A stretch of DNA of 64,000 nucleotides from UBA9926 sp913064795 (GTDB lineage: Bacteria > Pseudomonadota > Gammaproteobacteria > Pseudomonadales > Azotimanducaceae): positions 156,087-220,086 of the forward strand of contig JBJKZD010000013.1 in NCBI GenBank assembly GCA_045560765.1, read 5' to 3'. A program made the translations under genes and the position numbers. Below the pieces are notes generated by a model. That model saw nothing but the letters and a program-made list of their open reading frames with translations. It was not told the origin of the DNA and did no database searches. How positions within the stretch are numbered: the first letter of the stretch is position 1; each line of letters opens with the position of its first letter. Shown piece by piece: positions 16,727 through 25,871 of the stretch.

Positions 16727-17254
16727 ATGCCGCCCACTTTAAACCGAACTATTTTCCAGAACGCATGGATCGTCGACGACCTTGAGGCCGCGTGCAAAAT
16801 CTGGACAGAGAAATTAGGCGTTGGTCCTTTTTTCATCAAAGAGTATGGGTACCAAACCTTCAACCGGGTTACCTACTATGGCGCGCCCTCAGATCTTTCC
16901 ATGCGGATCGGGATTTCCCAAGCGGGACCGCTACAGATAGAGCTCATTCAACCGCTTTCTCAGCAGAATGCCTACCGAGATCTTGTTCCAGAAGGTTTGG
17001 GCCAAACTTTTCATCACGTGGGTTCTTGGACGGATGACTTTGAGGCAGAATTGAAGTTTTTTGAGCAAGCTGGCTATCCCGTCATCAACGCGGGCCAAAG
17101 CCGCAGCGTTTCTTTCGCTTATATCGATACTCGGCCTCTTCTCGGTTCACTGCTTGAGATCGTGACCAAGACAACGGCAAGTCAGGCGCGCTTTGACTTC
17201 ATCGCTCATACTGCAAACAGCTGGCAGGGCGATGAGCCCCTCCGATATTCGTGA
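16727..17254 (+). CDS. VOC (glyoxalase/bleomycin-resistance fold) family protein
   Basis: 175 residues from ATG 16727. The frame is open upstream to 16613, but the fold begins at RTIFQNAWIVDDLEAACKIW and an AGAGG ribosome site precedes this ATG. The beta-alpha-beta-beta-beta repeats are visible: IELIQPLS ends the first, and FHHVGSWTDDFEAELKFFEQAGYPV opens the second. The GVGPFF motif is typical of VOC proteins annotated near P450 or dioxygenase genes. It is 198 nt upstream of, and co-directional with, a P450. Metal ligands could be formed by His and Glu residues of the paired motifs. Reaction unknown. Confidence 0.82.
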   Translation: MPPTLNRTIFQNAWIVDDLEAACKIWTEKLGVGPFFIKEYGYQTFNRVTYYGAPSDLSMRIGISQAGPLQIELIQPLSQQNAYRDLVPEGLGQTFHHVGSWTDDFEAELKFFEQAGYPVINAGQSRSVSFAYIDTRPLLGSLLEIVTKTTASQARFDFIAHTANSWQGDEPLRYS

Positions 17255-17452
17255 GTTGCTTTAGGCCCTCCCCTGAGTACGAATCCAAAGAGGGAAATCG
17301 TCAAGAGGCTAATGATTATCCGCCGACACTCAGAGGCGATTAGGGTGCGGCAAGACCCTAAGCACACCATACAGAAACAATCATTGCATCCACTGTTGCC
17401 AACATTAAGCAGACTCGTTAATTTGAAGCTTCGCGAAATCTGAGGAAATCCC

Positions 17453-18691
17453 TTGAGTATCAACATTAACTTTTTTGACCCAGACTTGCAGAATGATCCA
17501 TTTCAGCATTACGCTGACCTCCGACAAGAAGCACCCGTCTATCAAGACCCAACGACTAATATCTTTCACGTCTCAAGATTTGAGGATGTTCGTCACGTGC
17601 TCCAACATCCTCAAACATTCAGCGGTAAAACGCGACGCGCCAGCGATCCACAGAGCCCTCGGCAAAAAAACGTCAACACACTGTTTGAAACTCAAGGTTG
17701 GCTACCCAGTGCGACCCTCATTGGCCGAGATGAGCCCAACCACAAGCAGATGCGGGCGATGTTCAACGAAGCCTTCCGGCCAGCCAAAATCAATGCAATG
17801 GACCCCTTCGTCCAGGAGACAGCGGAATCCTTGTTTGAGCATTTTTCCGCTCAAGGCCAATGCGACTGGGTCCAAGCAATGGCTGTGCCGCTACCCCTGA
17901 CCATCATTGTCAAACAGATGGGCGCCCCGGCCGAGGATCTATGGCTCATCAAGTCCTGGACCGATGCTTTTTTTAAACGCATCAGCATGATGCTCTCTGA
18001 GGACGAAGAAATCGCCTGCATCGAAAAAGAGATTGAGGCGCAGCATTATTTCCAGCCCATCTTTGATCGCCTGCGAGCCCATCCTGATGATTCCTTATTA
18101 TCTGATCTCGTCAATCGAGAAATCCCAGAATGGGGCAGAACGCTCAGCGATGAGGAGCTTCACGCTGAGATGATGGCGGATACCTTTGTGGGTGGCAGCG
18201 AAACCACCACCAATGCATTATCTGCAGGCATCAAACTGCTCATTGAGAACCCGGGGGTCTGGGAGCAACTCAACACCGACCAAGAAACGTATCTGCGTCC
18301 CTTCATCGAAGAAGTTTTAAGGCTCGAGTCTCCGGTGCAAATGCTGCTGCGCCGAGCAACCGAAAATACCACCATCGGCGACACCGATATTCCAGAAGGT
18401 GCCTTAATTGGGGTCCGCTACGGGGCCGCCAATCGAGACGACAGTCAGTTTTCCTGCCCGGCAGAAATCGATTTAAACCGTAAAAAGCCAGGTGCCCATC
18501 TCGCATTTGGGTCAGGAATACACCATTGCCTTGGCGCTCCCCTGGCAAGACGAGAACTTTGGTGGGGCTTTAAAACATTCTTAGATCGCGTTGAAACAGC
18601 ACGTTTTGCCCCAGCTAATCAATTTGACTATCACCCGCACTGTTTACTCAGGGCCCTTAAATCACTGCAGATTGAGTTCACGCTGAAATAA
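17453..18691 (+). CDS. cytochrome P450
   Basis: 412 residues from a TTG with a TGAGGAAA ribosome site. I-helix motif GGSETTTN near residue 245, ExxR in FIEEVLRLESP, and haem loop FGSGIHHCLG with axial Cys 359. NDPFQHYADLRQEAPVYQD is the usual bacterial class I P450 opening. Compared with the CYP153-like protein at 603 it is clearly another family, resembling steroid/terpenoid-type CYPs with a Glu instead of Asp in the proton-delivery pair. A ferredoxin and reductase must be supplied from elsewhere. Substrate unknown. Confidence 0.92.
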   Translation: MSININFFDPDLQNDPFQHYADLRQEAPVYQDPTTNIFHVSRFEDVRHVLQHPQTFSGKTRRASDPQSPRQKNVNTLFETQGWLPSATLIGRDEPNHKQMRAMFNEAFRPAKINAMDPFVQETAESLFEHFSAQGQCDWVQAMAVPLPLTIIVKQMGAPAEDLWLIKSWTDAFFKRISMMLSEDEEIACIEKEIEAQHYFQPIFDRLRAHPDDSLLSDLVNREIPEWGRTLSDEELHAEMMADTFVGGSETTTNALSAGIKLLIENPGVWEQLNTDQETYLRPFIEEVLRLESPVQMLLRRATENTTIGDTDIPEGALIGVRYGAANRDDSQFSCPAEIDLNRKKPGAHLAFGSGIHHCLGAPLARRELWWGFKTFLDRVETARFAPANQFDYHPHCLLRALKSLQIEFTLK

Positions 18692-18810
18692 CAAGTCGCT
18701 GAATCCCATCGTCATAACCGAGGCATTGCTGGCGACTTTGTGGCTAGCCTATCGGTCAGCACGCAGTGCGGCTTCCAGCCAGCGACCAGAGCGCATTTGG
18801 CCAATCAAGA

Positions 18811-19257
18811 TTAGATTGAACTAAAACCGGCTTCGCCGAGCCACAAGCCCCCGGCCTCCGTTGTCTCGATGTTCAGCTGGCCCGCCAGACCTGCATCCCT
18901 ATGGTGATGAATCGCTTGGTACTCAGGGGACTGCATCATCGCGATCATCGCCTGCCGACTCGGGTACATTGCAATGGCGATCGTATCCCAGAGCTCTTCC
19001 ACGTCACCCAGCACTAACCGTTCGACTTTTGCATTGAACATTCCCCCACCACCGAGCGTGATTAAGATTTTAGAGACTTCTGCGGCGTAGAGTGCGTAGG
19101 CCTCTGCTCCGCTCAACTCAGATGCGACACCGTCCTCATAAACAGCGTTTTCTTTAAACTTGAGGAGGTTCAGCATATAGATCGGGCCCTCTGGGCCCGG
19201 TTCGAAAAACCCCTCGATCTGCTCTTGATTCGGCGTAACTTTATTTTCAACGTTCAT
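18811..19257 (-). CDS. DUF1330 domain protein
   Basis: 148 residues, ATG start. The ferredoxin-like alpha/beta sandwich of DUF1330 is recognisable from IYMLNLLKFKENAVYEDG, EAYALYAAEVSKIL, WDTIAIAMYPSRQAMIAMMQSPEYQAIHHHRDAGL. Members are small cytoplasmic proteins of unsettled function, often beside lipid-catabolic enzymes. It converges with the P450 at 17453 and has no operon partner. Confidence 0.8.
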   Translation of the reverse strand: MNVENKVTPNQEQIEGFFEPGPEGPIYMLNLLKFKENAVYEDGVASELSGAEAYALYAAEVSKILITLGGGGMFNAKVERLVLGDVEELWDTIAIAMYPSRQAMIAMMQSPEYQAIHHHRDAGLAGQLNIETTEAGGLWLGEAGFSSI

Positions 19258-19809
19258 GTTTGTTCAGGTTCCTTATTCGCGCTCACTGTGATGAAGCTCA
19301 ATCAATTGGTTTTGCTTCTGATGTCGAGCGCTCGTGGCACCAAAATCGCTTTTAAACCATGGGGCCAAGCATTGCTGCCAACTCTGGGTGCTCGCTGCCC
19401 AATAATGGACGACTCACCCCCATTAATGCAAACCATTATCCCAACACGGAAGCTCTATCCTCGACAAACCTGAGGGTTTTGAAAAATATTTGACGGTAGG
19501 GCCAACAATTCTTTGGGGCAGCCGGCTCTCTACCGCCAAGGATCGGGGCTCGCCTCCAAAACCAAATGACCTGAGCGAGAATCTCCTGATCGACCCTACA
19601 ACGGAACTGCTCCCAGAACCTAAAAACGCCGCTTCAGCTAGGAGATAGAAGAGATAAGCTATCCAGCAATACCCTCAGCTGATCTTCCGAGCCCCACAAT
19701 CAACAAGTCGAGTGTCAAACGTGGGCTATAAACGTTGCATGTGTGAGCCTTGGCACAGCAAAAACCCAACCCACCTCTGCAACACCTTCAACAAGTAAAA
19801 GCATAAGGA
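19258..19809. other. 552-bp gap with no gene seen
   Basis: No conserved reading frame, RNA gene, terminator or repeat array is visible here. It separates the DUF1330 gene from the end of the HAD phosphatase gene. Confidence 0.6.
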
Positions 19810-20472
19810 TTAGCCCGCCCAGAGGGAGATCCATTGCCCCAATTCGGTGGTTGTGGAGACAACCGTTGTTGCGCCTGCCGCTAAGAATTCGGCTTCGCTG
19901 CCATAGCCCCACAAGACGCCTACACAGGAAAGTCCATGGCTCTGGGCACCGATCACATCATGTTCACGGTCGCCAACCATCAAAACATCATCTTTTTCCA
20001 CCGACTGACCTTGGCTCCTGAGTTGATCGAGCGCATGGGCGATCACGTCCGCTTTTCGGCTTCGGCGGTCATCCAAGGTCGCCCCGGCCCGGACTCGAAA
20101 AAAGGGTGACATTCCCAGATGGTCCAAAATCGGGAAGGCTGATGCCTCCGGCTTTGAAGTGGCAACCCCAAGCGTTAGGCCTTGCTCTGTCAGGGTTTGC
20201 AACAGATCGGTGATACCCGAATAAGCCGTGCTCCTTAACGCTCCTTCGCGCTGATAGTGATCGCGGTAAACTGCAATCACTTTCTCAACATCCTCCGGCA
20301 GGACTCCGATTCTTGGTAACCCAACGGCAAAAGGCGGACCAATAATCCCGCGAATCTGCGACGCTGATGGAACGGAGTAGCCCATCTGGCGCATCGCAAA
20401 GATGAGTGATTCTCCGATACCCACCTCGGAATCGCACAAGGTACCATCCAAATCAAACAATACCGTTTTCAT
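19810..20472 (-). CDS. HAD-superfamily phosphatase, phosphoglycolate-phosphatase-like
   Basis: 220 residues with all HAD motifs: LFDLDGTLCDSEVGI (motif I with the two catalytic Asp, residues 6 and 8), GVATSKPEAS (motif II and Lys of motif III) and VGDREHDVIGA (motif IV). The cap between motifs I and II is the four-helix type of Gph/PGPase-like enzymes. It removes phosphate from a small metabolite such as 2-phosphoglycolate or pyrophosphate. It is 120 nt downstream of the multiheme cytochrome operon on the same strand, but nothing links it functionally to electron transfer. Confidence 0.85.
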   Translation of the reverse strand: MKTVLFDLDGTLCDSEVGIGESLIFAMRQMGYSVPSASQIRGIIGPPFAVGLPRIGVLPEDVEKVIAVYRDHYQREGALRSTAYSGITDLLQTLTEQGLTLGVATSKPEASAFPILDHLGMSPFFRVRAGATLDDRRSRKADVIAHALDQLRSQGQSVEKDDVLMVGDREHDVIGAQSHGLSCVGVLWGYGSEAEFLAAGATTVVSTTTELGQWISLWAG

Positions 20473-20591
20473 CGATCACCCTGGTAAAAATTTCTGTCTG
20501 ATCAGCTTCATTCCATTCCTAGCGTGGGAATAGCCCGACCTAGAACCGATCGAAACTATCCAGAGTTCGCTTCAGCACGGATACGCGGCGA

Positions 20592-21899
20592 TTAAATCTC
20601 TTCAAGTAGGTTGCTCGCAGATCGCGCGAAAGCAGCCGGTTGATAGTCAGTTTCACTCTCCAAGGTCGCAAACACCGCCTGCATTTTGGGTCTAGTGGCA
20701 TCCCAAAGATTCAAACTGCGAAGCATCAAGTTCATTGCCATTGCAGCCTGTTCTGCCAAAGCGTAATCGTGATAATCACCTGCCGCCGCATTTTCAGCAA
20801 GAGATCTAAGCATCCGCATTCTCATAGAGGGATCTAATGCTCTAGATGCACTTGATCTGACTTCCCTAAGCTCGGTGCTCATTTTTGCCAAGGCAAGCTT
20901 AAATTCCGCGCGAGATCCGCCGGTCGAGCGATTCAAAATCCGAATCGACTCGAGCATCGGTTTACTGCTAGCGGTTTCTAGTCCCTCAGCAATAGGGATC
21001 AGAAAAGCAAACGGCGCCAGATTAATGCGGAGTGCTCCTGGGTCGACACCCTGAGTCAATGCGAAATTTCTCCATCGCTGCTCTGTCATTGCATGGTGAC
21101 AAGCATGGCAGTCAAACAGTGCGATCTCAGGGATCAGTTGGAATTCATCGGCGGTGTGTTGCTCTATCAACTCCAGCATTTCATCTGCGGCGGTCAATTG
21201 ACCACTGACCCATAGGCCAACCAGGTCGGTCTCAGATTTACGTGCTTTGTAATCGTCATCTCTAGCCCAATGCGGTGGAAGCAATTCAAGAAAAGTGACC
21301 AGCTCGAAAGACAACCTTGGATGACCAGCCCCCATCAGCCGATGGGTTGTTAATTTGTTTTCCGTTCCCAAATGACAGGATAAACAAAGCCTCCCCAAGG
21401 CCTCGGGAGAATGTGTGGGGTAAAAGCTGATTTCCTGATGGACGCTCCGCTCAGGCTTGGGTAGCACGTGGCTCGCAATCCAAGACTCACTGCCGCCGTG
21501 GCAAGCTTCACAGCCAACCCCATCGGTTAAATCGAATTCAGGACCGCGGAATTCATTAGCAACATTATCCGCGTGGCAATCTAAGCAAATTGCGGCATCC
21601 TTTGCATTCCCCAGGCCTAGATTCGTGGCAATCCGTGCAGAAGCAGCGTTCAGCAATGTGTTATACGCCCCAGAGTGATGGTCATGGCGGCTCCAGGTAA
21701 CGTACTCGTTTTGCAGCACTGTCGTGCTTTGCCTCTCAAGGGGAGCACCATGACAGACTGAAGAGGCACAGCTGGCAACGCCGAGATGCTTTTGTCCATC
21801 GGCTTCTGGCAGTAAAGGCTCTGAAATATCACGCGCAGCCACATCTCCTGAGCCCATGACCATTACCGCAACAAACCCTAAAAGCCAAAACCTAATCAA
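20592..21899 (-). CDS. pentaheme c-type cytochrome, c554-like
   Basis: 435 residues from a TTG with a GAGGTGA ribosome site. Sec signal peptide (MIRFWLLGFVAVMVMGSGDVAA), so periplasmic or exported. Four CxxCH sites (CLDCH, CEACH, CLSCH, CHACH) and one CX4CH site (CASSVCH) in the N-terminal 275 residues are arranged like the cytochrome c554 family. The C-terminal 160 residues are helical with no haem site. It is the last gene of the seven-gene operon, 18 nt after the giant cytochrome. Likely role is an electron shuttle between the giant cytochrome and another periplasmic or surface carrier; direction of flow is not deducible. Confidence 0.88.
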   Translation of the reverse strand: MIRFWLLGFVAVMVMGSGDVAARDISEPLLPEADGQKHLGVASCASSVCHGAPLERQSTTVLQNEYVTWSRHDHHSGAYNTLLNAASARIATNLGLGNAKDAAICLDCHADNVANEFRGPEFDLTDGVGCEACHGGSESWIASHVLPKPERSVHQEISFYPTHSPEALGRLCLSCHLGTENKLTTHRLMGAGHPRLSFELVTFLELLPPHWARDDDYKARKSETDLVGLWVSGQLTAADEMLELIEQHTADEFQLIPEIALFDCHACHHAMTEQRWRNFALTQGVDPGALRINLAPFAFLIPIAEGLETASSKPMLESIRILNRSTGGSRAEFKLALAKMSTELREVRSSASRALDPSMRMRMLRSLAENAAAGDYHDYALAEQAAMAMNLMLRSLNLWDATRPKMQAVFATLESETDYQPAAFARSASNLLEEI

Positions 21900-21917
21900 A
21901 GTCTCACCTCATCATTA

Positions 21918-24900
21918 TCATTGGGCGGATGGCGAGGACCTGGAGTGAGACTCAAGGCCTGTCCCCCGCGCTGTCTTGAACCTATTCGACTCACCGGAAA
22001 GCACCCCTCTGGGTAGAAGCGCTCCCGTGCCTGGCGTATCTTTGACAAACCAAGGTTCACCATTGTCATCCAGCAACAAAGTATCCATATCACTTCGGGT
22101 CAACGGGCCGGAGCCTAAACGGCCAAACACCGCTACTTGCTCCCCTGTCTCATCGACCGCACGGTCCCGTTCAAGTCCCCGGGTGACGGCAAAAAGTCCT
22201 TCTTTTGTCTGAAGATGTGCAATTAGATTGGGATTCGGGACTGGCGCAAAGCCATAGAATCCAGGCACTGACTCCGGGTCAGTCAGCTGCAGTACCTTGA
22301 GTCCTTGATCACCATCTGCCACATAAGCAAACAAAGAGGCGTTGGTGTGCGCGATCGAAACATCATAAGCATCTGCGACCCCTTTTTCCGCGCCAACCAT
22401 GTGATGCAGAGATAGTTTCTCAGGCCGCTCCGCATCGATAATCGCAAGCCCTTGCTCGCCTGCCGCGACATAAACCCAGGATCTAGCAACCGCCAATCCA
22501 CGAGCATTCTTTAAGGCAATGGTATTGTTTTCTACCAGCGCCGGATGATCTGGATCGCTAACATTCACCACGCTTAAACCGCTTTCGTGGGTCACAAAGA
22601 GGTATCTCAACTGGAGGCTCGATGCCCTGCCATCTTCCAGCACGATTTTTGAGCGGACTCGAGGTTTCAGGGGATTGGCGAGATCAAGGATTACAAGACT
22701 CTCAGATGTCAGCACATACGCCAAATAGCCGCCCATCGTGATGTGACGAGCACCATCTAGGACCCCAGCCTCGTTCCAAGTCAGAGCGCGCATCAAAAAG
22801 TTATTACGAGGCTCACCATCAGCTAAGGTATTGATGTCGACCAGAATAAGGCCTTCTTGAGCATCCGTGATTACAGCGTAGTTATAGATCGCATGGGTTT
22901 CTCGCTCTTGATTGACTTCACGCATTAATTCCCCTTGATTACGCTCTGGCGCAATAGGTTGCGTTGTTATCAACGATAGGCAAGTCGCGTTGCGTGTCTC
23001 GACCTGGGTGTTGTGACCCAAGGGGCTGAAGGGGCCTGTGAGAATTCTATCACTCACCCCTTTGTTTGCGATGGAGGCAATATCAAACACCTGAAAACCG
23101 TCGGCGCCAGTTGCAGCAAAGAGATATTCCCCTCTGTGCTGAAGGCATCCAACCGTCCCATCAATCTGTTCTCGATGATTTTCAGTTAACCTCAGTCCGT
23201 TAGTCTGATGCTTTTGGAACCAATCCGGATAGGCCACACCATGCAGGTAAGAACCAATAACGGCCTGGGGTTCTTCCCACTCAGTCACTTGGATTGCTTC
23301 AATGGCTTTTGCCCCGCCGGCATAAACGTAATGGCCCATAAAATCGATATAGTCACCACCCAAACCTAGCGTTTGCGCCATGATTGCATTGTTGTCTCCA
23401 TCTTCTGATAAATGACAGTCACTGCAGTTGCGCGTCTCTGTTTTCCGGACCGTATGCGGAAAATGCGGATTAATGGCTTGGGAGCTATAGCCAGCTGATG
23501 ATATCGGCGGCTGTTGAATATAGATTTTCTCTCTATTGGCATTTGTCGATGAAAGAACCAAGGCAGAGGTCGATCGAATCGGGGCAATTCTCCCACCGTT
23601 GATGTCCCCCCGCCGCCCGAGCATGAATATCTGATCACGGGCGACTTGAGGGTTATAAGTTGCATAGTTTCGCGTCTCCCCTCCCTCGTAATGATTTCGT
23701 TCTGTCTTCCAATTTGCTTCTATCGGCAAATGACAACCCCCGCAGCTGGTCGTCCAAGACGTATGACAGCTATAGCATTCCATTTCTTCATCACGATGTG
23801 CACGTTGATCAGCGGTCACCCTAGAGCCCCAATTTTGAGTCTTGGTGTCATTCGACATTAATTTTGCACGGGCCGCCTTTTGATTGAATTCACCATGACC
23901 CGGCGTCACTGAATCTTTGACCAAACTCATCTCCCACTCGAGACCCGGGTTTAAAAGACTCCTCTGCAATAGCTTGCCGTCAACCCATTCGAATCTCGGT
24001 TTGCCATCAGGATTGCGCAGCAAGGATAAGTCGTTGCCATCGGGAGGAGACGCCGGCCCAGAAGTTACAAGCGACGGGTACTCATCGGCTGTTCCATGAC
24101 AATCCTTGCAATCGATTTCGACCGCATCAGCGACTTGCGTATAGATATGGCCATTGCCGTGAGAGTCCTGAGAAAAATGGCAATCCACACAGTGCATGCC
24201 GACATCAACATGGACAGAGGACATGTGGACTGCTTTATCGAACTTCTCTGGGTCATCATGCTCAACGATTTCGCCGACATCATTGAGCAAGTTGCCACGC
24301 CGATCTTTTCTAAAAATAGCTCTAAAGTTCCAACCATGACCGTGATAATCGGCGAATTGCGTATTATCCATCTCATCATTCTTTTCCCAAACTGAGGCGA
24401 GAAATTCAGGATCAGACCACAACCCTCGAGGTGCAGCGCCCTCGGGGTTTCTTTCATTGATCGTTCGAATTTCATGATCTGACGGATACCGCTGATCAGC
24501 AGGCCACATTTTTTTTGCGTCGGATTCGTAATCCCACATCGTGTAGCCTAAATAGCTGTTCATAAACATGTTCGGCTGATGCATGTGACAAGACATGCAC
24601 TGGGCGGTCGGAATCGCACGACTGAAGACATGCTTAATTGGATGACCACTCTCGGATTTATCGATCGTAGGATCCAACGTGGCGCTCTGCCCTTGATGAC
24701 CGAATTTAGCCCATTGTCCAGAGTGCCGGGGATCCCGGTCGTTGGCATAAACAATGTGGCACGAACCACATCCCGACGTCCTGTAGTCCCCAGGCTGTTC
24801 ATTGGTCCCCAAGAACCACATCAGCGGATCATTCAATCGTGTTTTAGTGATATTGATCAAAGGCACCGAAATTCGCTGCCCTGTTCCAGGACCTCGATTG

Positions 24901-25799
24901 GACTGACGGATATCCGGCCGGCCTGGCTCTTCCAAGCGTTGGATTAAACCCAGAGCATTGGGCAGACCCACCTCAGGAAAAGTATTGAGTATATTTCTGC
25001 CGCCTCGCTCAAATACGCGAAAAACATCTCCTGGCTTGACCGTTTCCCAAGCGGGTAGAGGCGCTAAGTAAGGTTGAACACCGTATTCCTTTTGCGCCAG
25101 CAGGGCTTGTTTAAGTGGCGGACCAACAATAGCCGCAGGCTCTCCATCACGAGTGTAGGCCTCACCGAGGTTATAGTTTTTAAAAGGCAAAATACCATTG
25201 TTATACGCTGCGCCACCCCAAAGCATCGCGCCGGTCGCCATAATACTCCGCTTGGCGGCTTGAATGGTGCTCAAGTGGCAGGCACCGCAACCTTCCTCAA
25301 CCACCCTATAATCAGAGGGGTTAACAAACCGAATGAATTCAGGGCTTTCTCGATTCAACAGGGCATAGCTACCTTCTGGATTTTCAGAGTGCGGAAAATG
25401 CCACTCATAGGGAAACAGTGGAAGCACGTGCGCCCGCTCTAAAGTCGCTCTGAACTCAGTTGAATCTGGGGTAGTTTCTGAAGCTCGGAAAACCGAAGCA
25501 TCGCCACCATGACAATCTGTACAACCCAAAACCACACCAGGGTTTGTATGCATCGTCTTTTCATCTGTTTCCAGGTGACACGACGAACACCCCGCGCTTT
25601 TACCCTGAGCGGCGGCTCTTGTTTGTTCCGCTGGGGCAGCTGGAAAAAACGCATAACTGCGTTCAACCGCTTTAGGCGCCTCACTCGCCCTCACCGAGCT
25701 CGAGCAGACTGAAAGCGCCAAATGCAGAACAATCAGCGAACTCACTACTGTGAATCGAACCGCAGAAACTCTCGGGCCAATGACTTGGGCATCTCTCAT
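21918..25799 (-). CDS. giant decaheme cytochrome with LVIVD beta-propeller domain
   Basis: About 1293 residues from ATG 25799 (a TTG five codons upstream is also possible). Signal segment FTVVSSLIVLHLALSVCSSSVRAS. The first about 850 residues hold ten CxxCH sites: CSSCH, CTDCH, CGACH, CGSCH, CMSCH, CVDCH, CKDCH, CYSCH, CGGCH, CSDCH. The remaining about 450 residues form LVIVD-type repeats, seen as GFQVFDIASI, LILVDINTL, LVILDLANPLKP, LSVVNVSDPDHP and LAIIDAERPEK, which fold as a beta-propeller in cell-surface proteins. It follows the barrel gene by 72 nt. The combination suggests a surface or periplasmic electron terminal docked by a propeller. No known enzyme motif beyond haem binding was recognised. 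Confidence 0.88.
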   Translation of the reverse strand: MRDAQVIGPRVSAVRFTVVSSLIVLHLALSVCSSSVRASEAPKAVERSYAFFPAAPAEQTRAAAQGKSAGCSSCHLETDEKTMHTNPGVVLGCTDCHGGDASVFRASETTPDSTEFRATLERAHVLPLFPYEWHFPHSENPEGSYALLNRESPEFIRFVNPSDYRVVEEGCGACHLSTIQAAKRSIMATGAMLWGGAAYNNGILPFKNYNLGEAYTRDGEPAAIVGPPLKQALLAQKEYGVQPYLAPLPAWETVKPGDVFRVFERGGRNILNTFPEVGLPNALGLIQRLEEPGRPDIRQSNRGPGTGQRISVPLINITKTRLNDPLMWFLGTNEQPGDYRTSGCGSCHIVYANDRDPRHSGQWAKFGHQGQSATLDPTIDKSESGHPIKHVFSRAIPTAQCMSCHMHQPNMFMNSYLGYTMWDYESDAKKMWPADQRYPSDHEIRTINERNPEGAAPRGLWSDPEFLASVWEKNDEMDNTQFADYHGHGWNFRAIFRKDRRGNLLNDVGEIVEHDDPEKFDKAVHMSSVHVDVGMHCVDCHFSQDSHGNGHIYTQVADAVEIDCKDCHGTADEYPSLVTSGPASPPDGNDLSLLRNPDGKPRFEWVDGKLLQRSLLNPGLEWEMSLVKDSVTPGHGEFNQKAARAKLMSNDTKTQNWGSRVTADQRAHRDEEMECYSCHTSWTTSCGGCHLPIEANWKTERNHYEGGETRNYATYNPQVARDQIFMLGRRGDINGGRIAPIRSTSALVLSSTNANREKIYIQQPPISSAGYSSQAINPHFPHTVRKTETRNCSDCHLSEDGDNNAIMAQTLGLGGDYIDFMGHYVYAGGAKAIEAIQVTEWEEPQAVIGSYLHGVAYPDWFQKHQTNGLRLTENHREQIDGTVGCLQHRGEYLFAATGADGFQVFDIASIANKGVSDRILTGPFSPLGHNTQVETRNATCLSLITTQPIAPERNQGELMREVNQERETHAIYNYAVITDAQEGLILVDINTLADGEPRNNFLMRALTWNEAGVLDGARHITMGGYLAYVLTSESLVILDLANPLKPRVRSKIVLEDGRASSLQLRYLFVTHESGLSVVNVSDPDHPALVENNTIALKNARGLAVARSWVYVAAGEQGLAIIDAERPEKLSLHHMVGAEKGVADAYDVSIAHTNASLFAYVADGDQGLKVLQLTDPESVPGFYGFAPVPNPNLIAHLQTKEGLFAVTRGLERDRAVDETGEQVAVFGRLGSGPLTRSDMDTLLLDDNGEPWFVKDTPGTGALLPRGVLSGESNRFKTARGTGLESHSRSSPSAQ

Positions 25800-25871
25800 G
25801 AAAACGTCATCCAAACTCTTCTGTAATCAGCCATCGCAGTGTCAGAAGACACCACAACCGCCGTAGTTCAA

